From NCBI GenBank assembly GCA_021325315.1, contig JAJPHK010000121.1:1-39062 (forward strand): DNA of 39,062 nucleotides, read 5' to 3'. How positions within the stretch are numbered: the stretch's first letter is position 1; each line of letters opens with the position of its first letter. The notes under the pieces are model-generated. The model worked only from the letters and a program-made list of their open reading frames with translations. It was not told the origin of the DNA and did no database searches. Position numbers and translations under genes: made by a program. Positions 37,529 through 39,062 of the stretch are shown here, piece by piece. Origin of the DNA: Alphaproteobacteria bacterium (GTDB lineage: Bacteria > Pseudomonadota > Alphaproteobacteria > Rhizobiales > Xanthobacteraceae).

Positions 37529-38346
37529 GCCTTTCGGGGAGCGGAGCGAAGCGCGCAGACGATGGCGATCGCGCCGACAATAATCATCGGCAGCGACAGC
37601 AGCGTGCCCATGGTGAGTCCGCCGAACAAATAACCGAGCTGCGCGTCGGGCTCGCGGAATTGCTCGCCCGCGACGCGTGCAAGACCGTAACCGGCGACGA
37701 AAAGTCCGCCGATCATGCCCGGACGTTTCAGCGCGCCCATGCGCGCGGCGACGATGCCGATGGCGAATAGCGCGATGCCCTCAAGCGCCGCTTCATAAAG
37801 CTGGCTCGGGTGGCGCGGAGCGGGGCCGGCGTGCGGGAAGATGATCGCCCACGGTACGTCGGTGACGCGGCCCCATAATTCGCCGTTGATGAAATTCGCG
37901 ATGCGGCCCAGGAAGAGGCCGATCGGGGTCACGATCGCGGCGAGATCGAGTATGGAGAGCATCGGGATTTTCTTGCTGCGCGCGTAAAGGAGCAGCGCGA
38001 GGATCGTTCCCAGAAAGCCGCCGTGGAACGACATTCCGCCGTGCCAGAGCTGAAAAATCTCCAGCGGGTGCTCGAAGAAATACGATTTCCCGTAGAACAG
38101 CACATAGCCGAGCCGGCCGCCCAGCACGATGCCAAGCGCGCACCAGGTAATCACGTCGTCGACATTTGGCGCTGTGATGGGCGAGTGGCCGCCCCATAGT
38201 TTCTGGTTCTGGGCGATCCGCCGTGCCAGCCACCAGGCGCCCAAGATCCCCGCGATATAGGCGAGCGCGTACCAGCGGACCGCAAACGGTCCGACCGAAA
38301 AGACGACGGGATCGAAAGCGGGGAAGGGGATGGCAAGAAGCGGCAT
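37525..38346 (-). CDS. lgt: Prolipoprotein diacylglyceryl transferase
   Basis: VRWYALAYIAGILGAWWLARR, LGGRLGYVLFYG, WHGGMSFHGGFLG, GRIANFINGELWGRVTDVPWAIIFP, RHPSQLYEA. Confidence 0.98.
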   Translation of the reverse strand: MPLLAIPFPAFDPVVFSVGPFAVRWYALAYIAGILGAWWLARRIAQNQKLWGGHSPITAPNVDDVITWCALGIVLGGRLGYVLFYGKSYFFEHPLEIFQLWHGGMSFHGGFLGTILALLLYARSKKIPMLSILDLAAIVTPIGLFLGRIANFINGELWGRVTDVPWAIIFPHAGPAPRHPSQLYEAALEGIALFAIGIVAARMGALKRPGMIGGLFVAGYGLARVAGEQFREPDAQLGYLFGGLTMGTLLSLPMIIVGAIAIVCALRSAPRKA

Positions 38347-38410
38347 TGCTTGGTGAATCTGCTTGGGCGGGCTTGAAGTCAAGCGTGAAGTGCCAAGGCC
38401 TCTCTATCTC

Positions 38411-38804
38411 TGTCATTACCGGGCCGTCGCGCTTGTTCGCGCTGGCGAGCGAAGCGAGCAGCCAGCGCGAACGCCCTAAAAGCGCCGCGCCGGACCCTCG
38501 CTTCGCTCGGCGGCGCGGCGGGAGCAAAGCGAGCCGTTGGTGCGGACGAGTCCCGGTAATCCATGATGACGTCCCCCGAACGCTGAAATTCATCATGGAT
38601 CACCGCAACTCGGGCCTGCCCGAGTTGCGTATTTTAAGGCTCAAGTCGGCAACAGCCGACTTGAGTGTCTCGCAGCGTCGGCCGCTCGCTTCGCTGCCGC
38701 GCCGCTGAGCGTAGCGAAGGTCCGGCGCGGCCTTTAAAAGGGTTCGCGCTGGCTGCTCGCTTCGCTCGCCAGCGCGAACGGGACGCTGCGGCCCGGTGAT
38801 GACA
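38411..38804. repeat. Composite multi-hairpin repeat element, copy 2 (inverted relative to copy 1), with ~109-bp imperfect terminal inverted repeats
   Basis: TGTCATTACCGGGCC ... GGCCCGGTGATGACA termini; segment 38597-38804 is the reverse complement of 35318-35518 with only a handful of differences; 38411-38519 and 38696-38804 are imperfect inverted repeats of each other. Confidence 0.9.
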
Positions 38805-38877
38805 AAATAAGGGGCGCCTTGCATAGCGGCCTGCGAAGGCCCATCCTTTCCTAGTCGCGTATGACCCGGAGATGACC

Positions 38878-39062
38878 ATGGTCCAGACCACCAATCGCTT
38901 TTTCGACGAGATCGCACGGCTGATGAACGATGCGGCGGGCGTGGCCGGGGGCGTGCGCAAGGAAATCGAGACGCTGTTTCAGGCGCAGGCCGAGAAATTC
39001 CTGCGCAATATGGACGTTGTCACCCGCGAGGAATTCGAGGCGGCCAAGGAAATGGCGGCGAA
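38878..39062 (+). CDS. ubiK: Ubiquinone biosynthesis accessory factor UbiK (BMFP family), 5' part, truncated by window end
   Basis: Translation MVQTTNRFFDEIARLMNDAAGVAGGVRKEIETLFQAQAEKFLRNMDVVTREEFEAAKEMAA matches UbiK/YqiC-like proteins; not in ORF track because it runs off the window. Confidence 0.85.
   Translation, partial: MVQTTNRFFDEIARLMNDAAGVAGGVRKEIETLFQAQAEKFLRNMDVVTREEFEAAKEMAA

Noticed and set aside
35317-38804. CRISPR array or transposon with cargo
   Set aside because: Repeats are two large inverted copies, not short regularly spaced direct repeats; no cas or transposase gene, and the intervening genes are housekeeping (lgt, DUF185, pgeF).
38223-38960. ORFs 38223..38708 (+), 38379..38603 (-), 38600..38917 (-), 38634..38960 (-)
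   Set aside because: Read through the repeat element and into lgt or ubiK; spurious.

Overview
This ~39 kb, GC-rich window looks like an ordinary chromosomal segment of an alphaproteobacterium, probably Hyphomicrobiales/Rhizobiales; that placement is inferred from gene content and was not tested. I can support one tRNA-Met(CAT) and about 42 protein-coding genes. They include pmtA-like, mnmA, fliK-flgD-sciP, an EamA transporter, hyi-like, mbfA, a MoxR/DUF58/BatA-DUF4159 operon, DUF1285-nudL-DUF6111-cca, hemF-trmL, petABC (cytochrome bc1), mtnP-apt, a MaoC-MaoC-MFS operon, ychF-pth-rplY, prs, lgt-DUF185-pgeF and a partial ubiK. I saw no prophage, transposase, CRISPR or recognisable defence system. 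The most interesting signals are non-coding: (1) an inverted pair of composite multi-hairpin elements (35317-35625 and 38411-38804) bracketing lgt-DUF185-pgeF, one copy carrying long terminal inverted repeats; (2) a petABC leader with several long, mutually exclusive or crossing complementary segments, compatible with a pseudoknot or an RNA switch; (3) a near-total absence of intergenic space at convergent gene pairs (six of seven have a gap of 6 bp or less, or overlap). All calls come from reading the sequence and supplied translations; no database or folding program was run.
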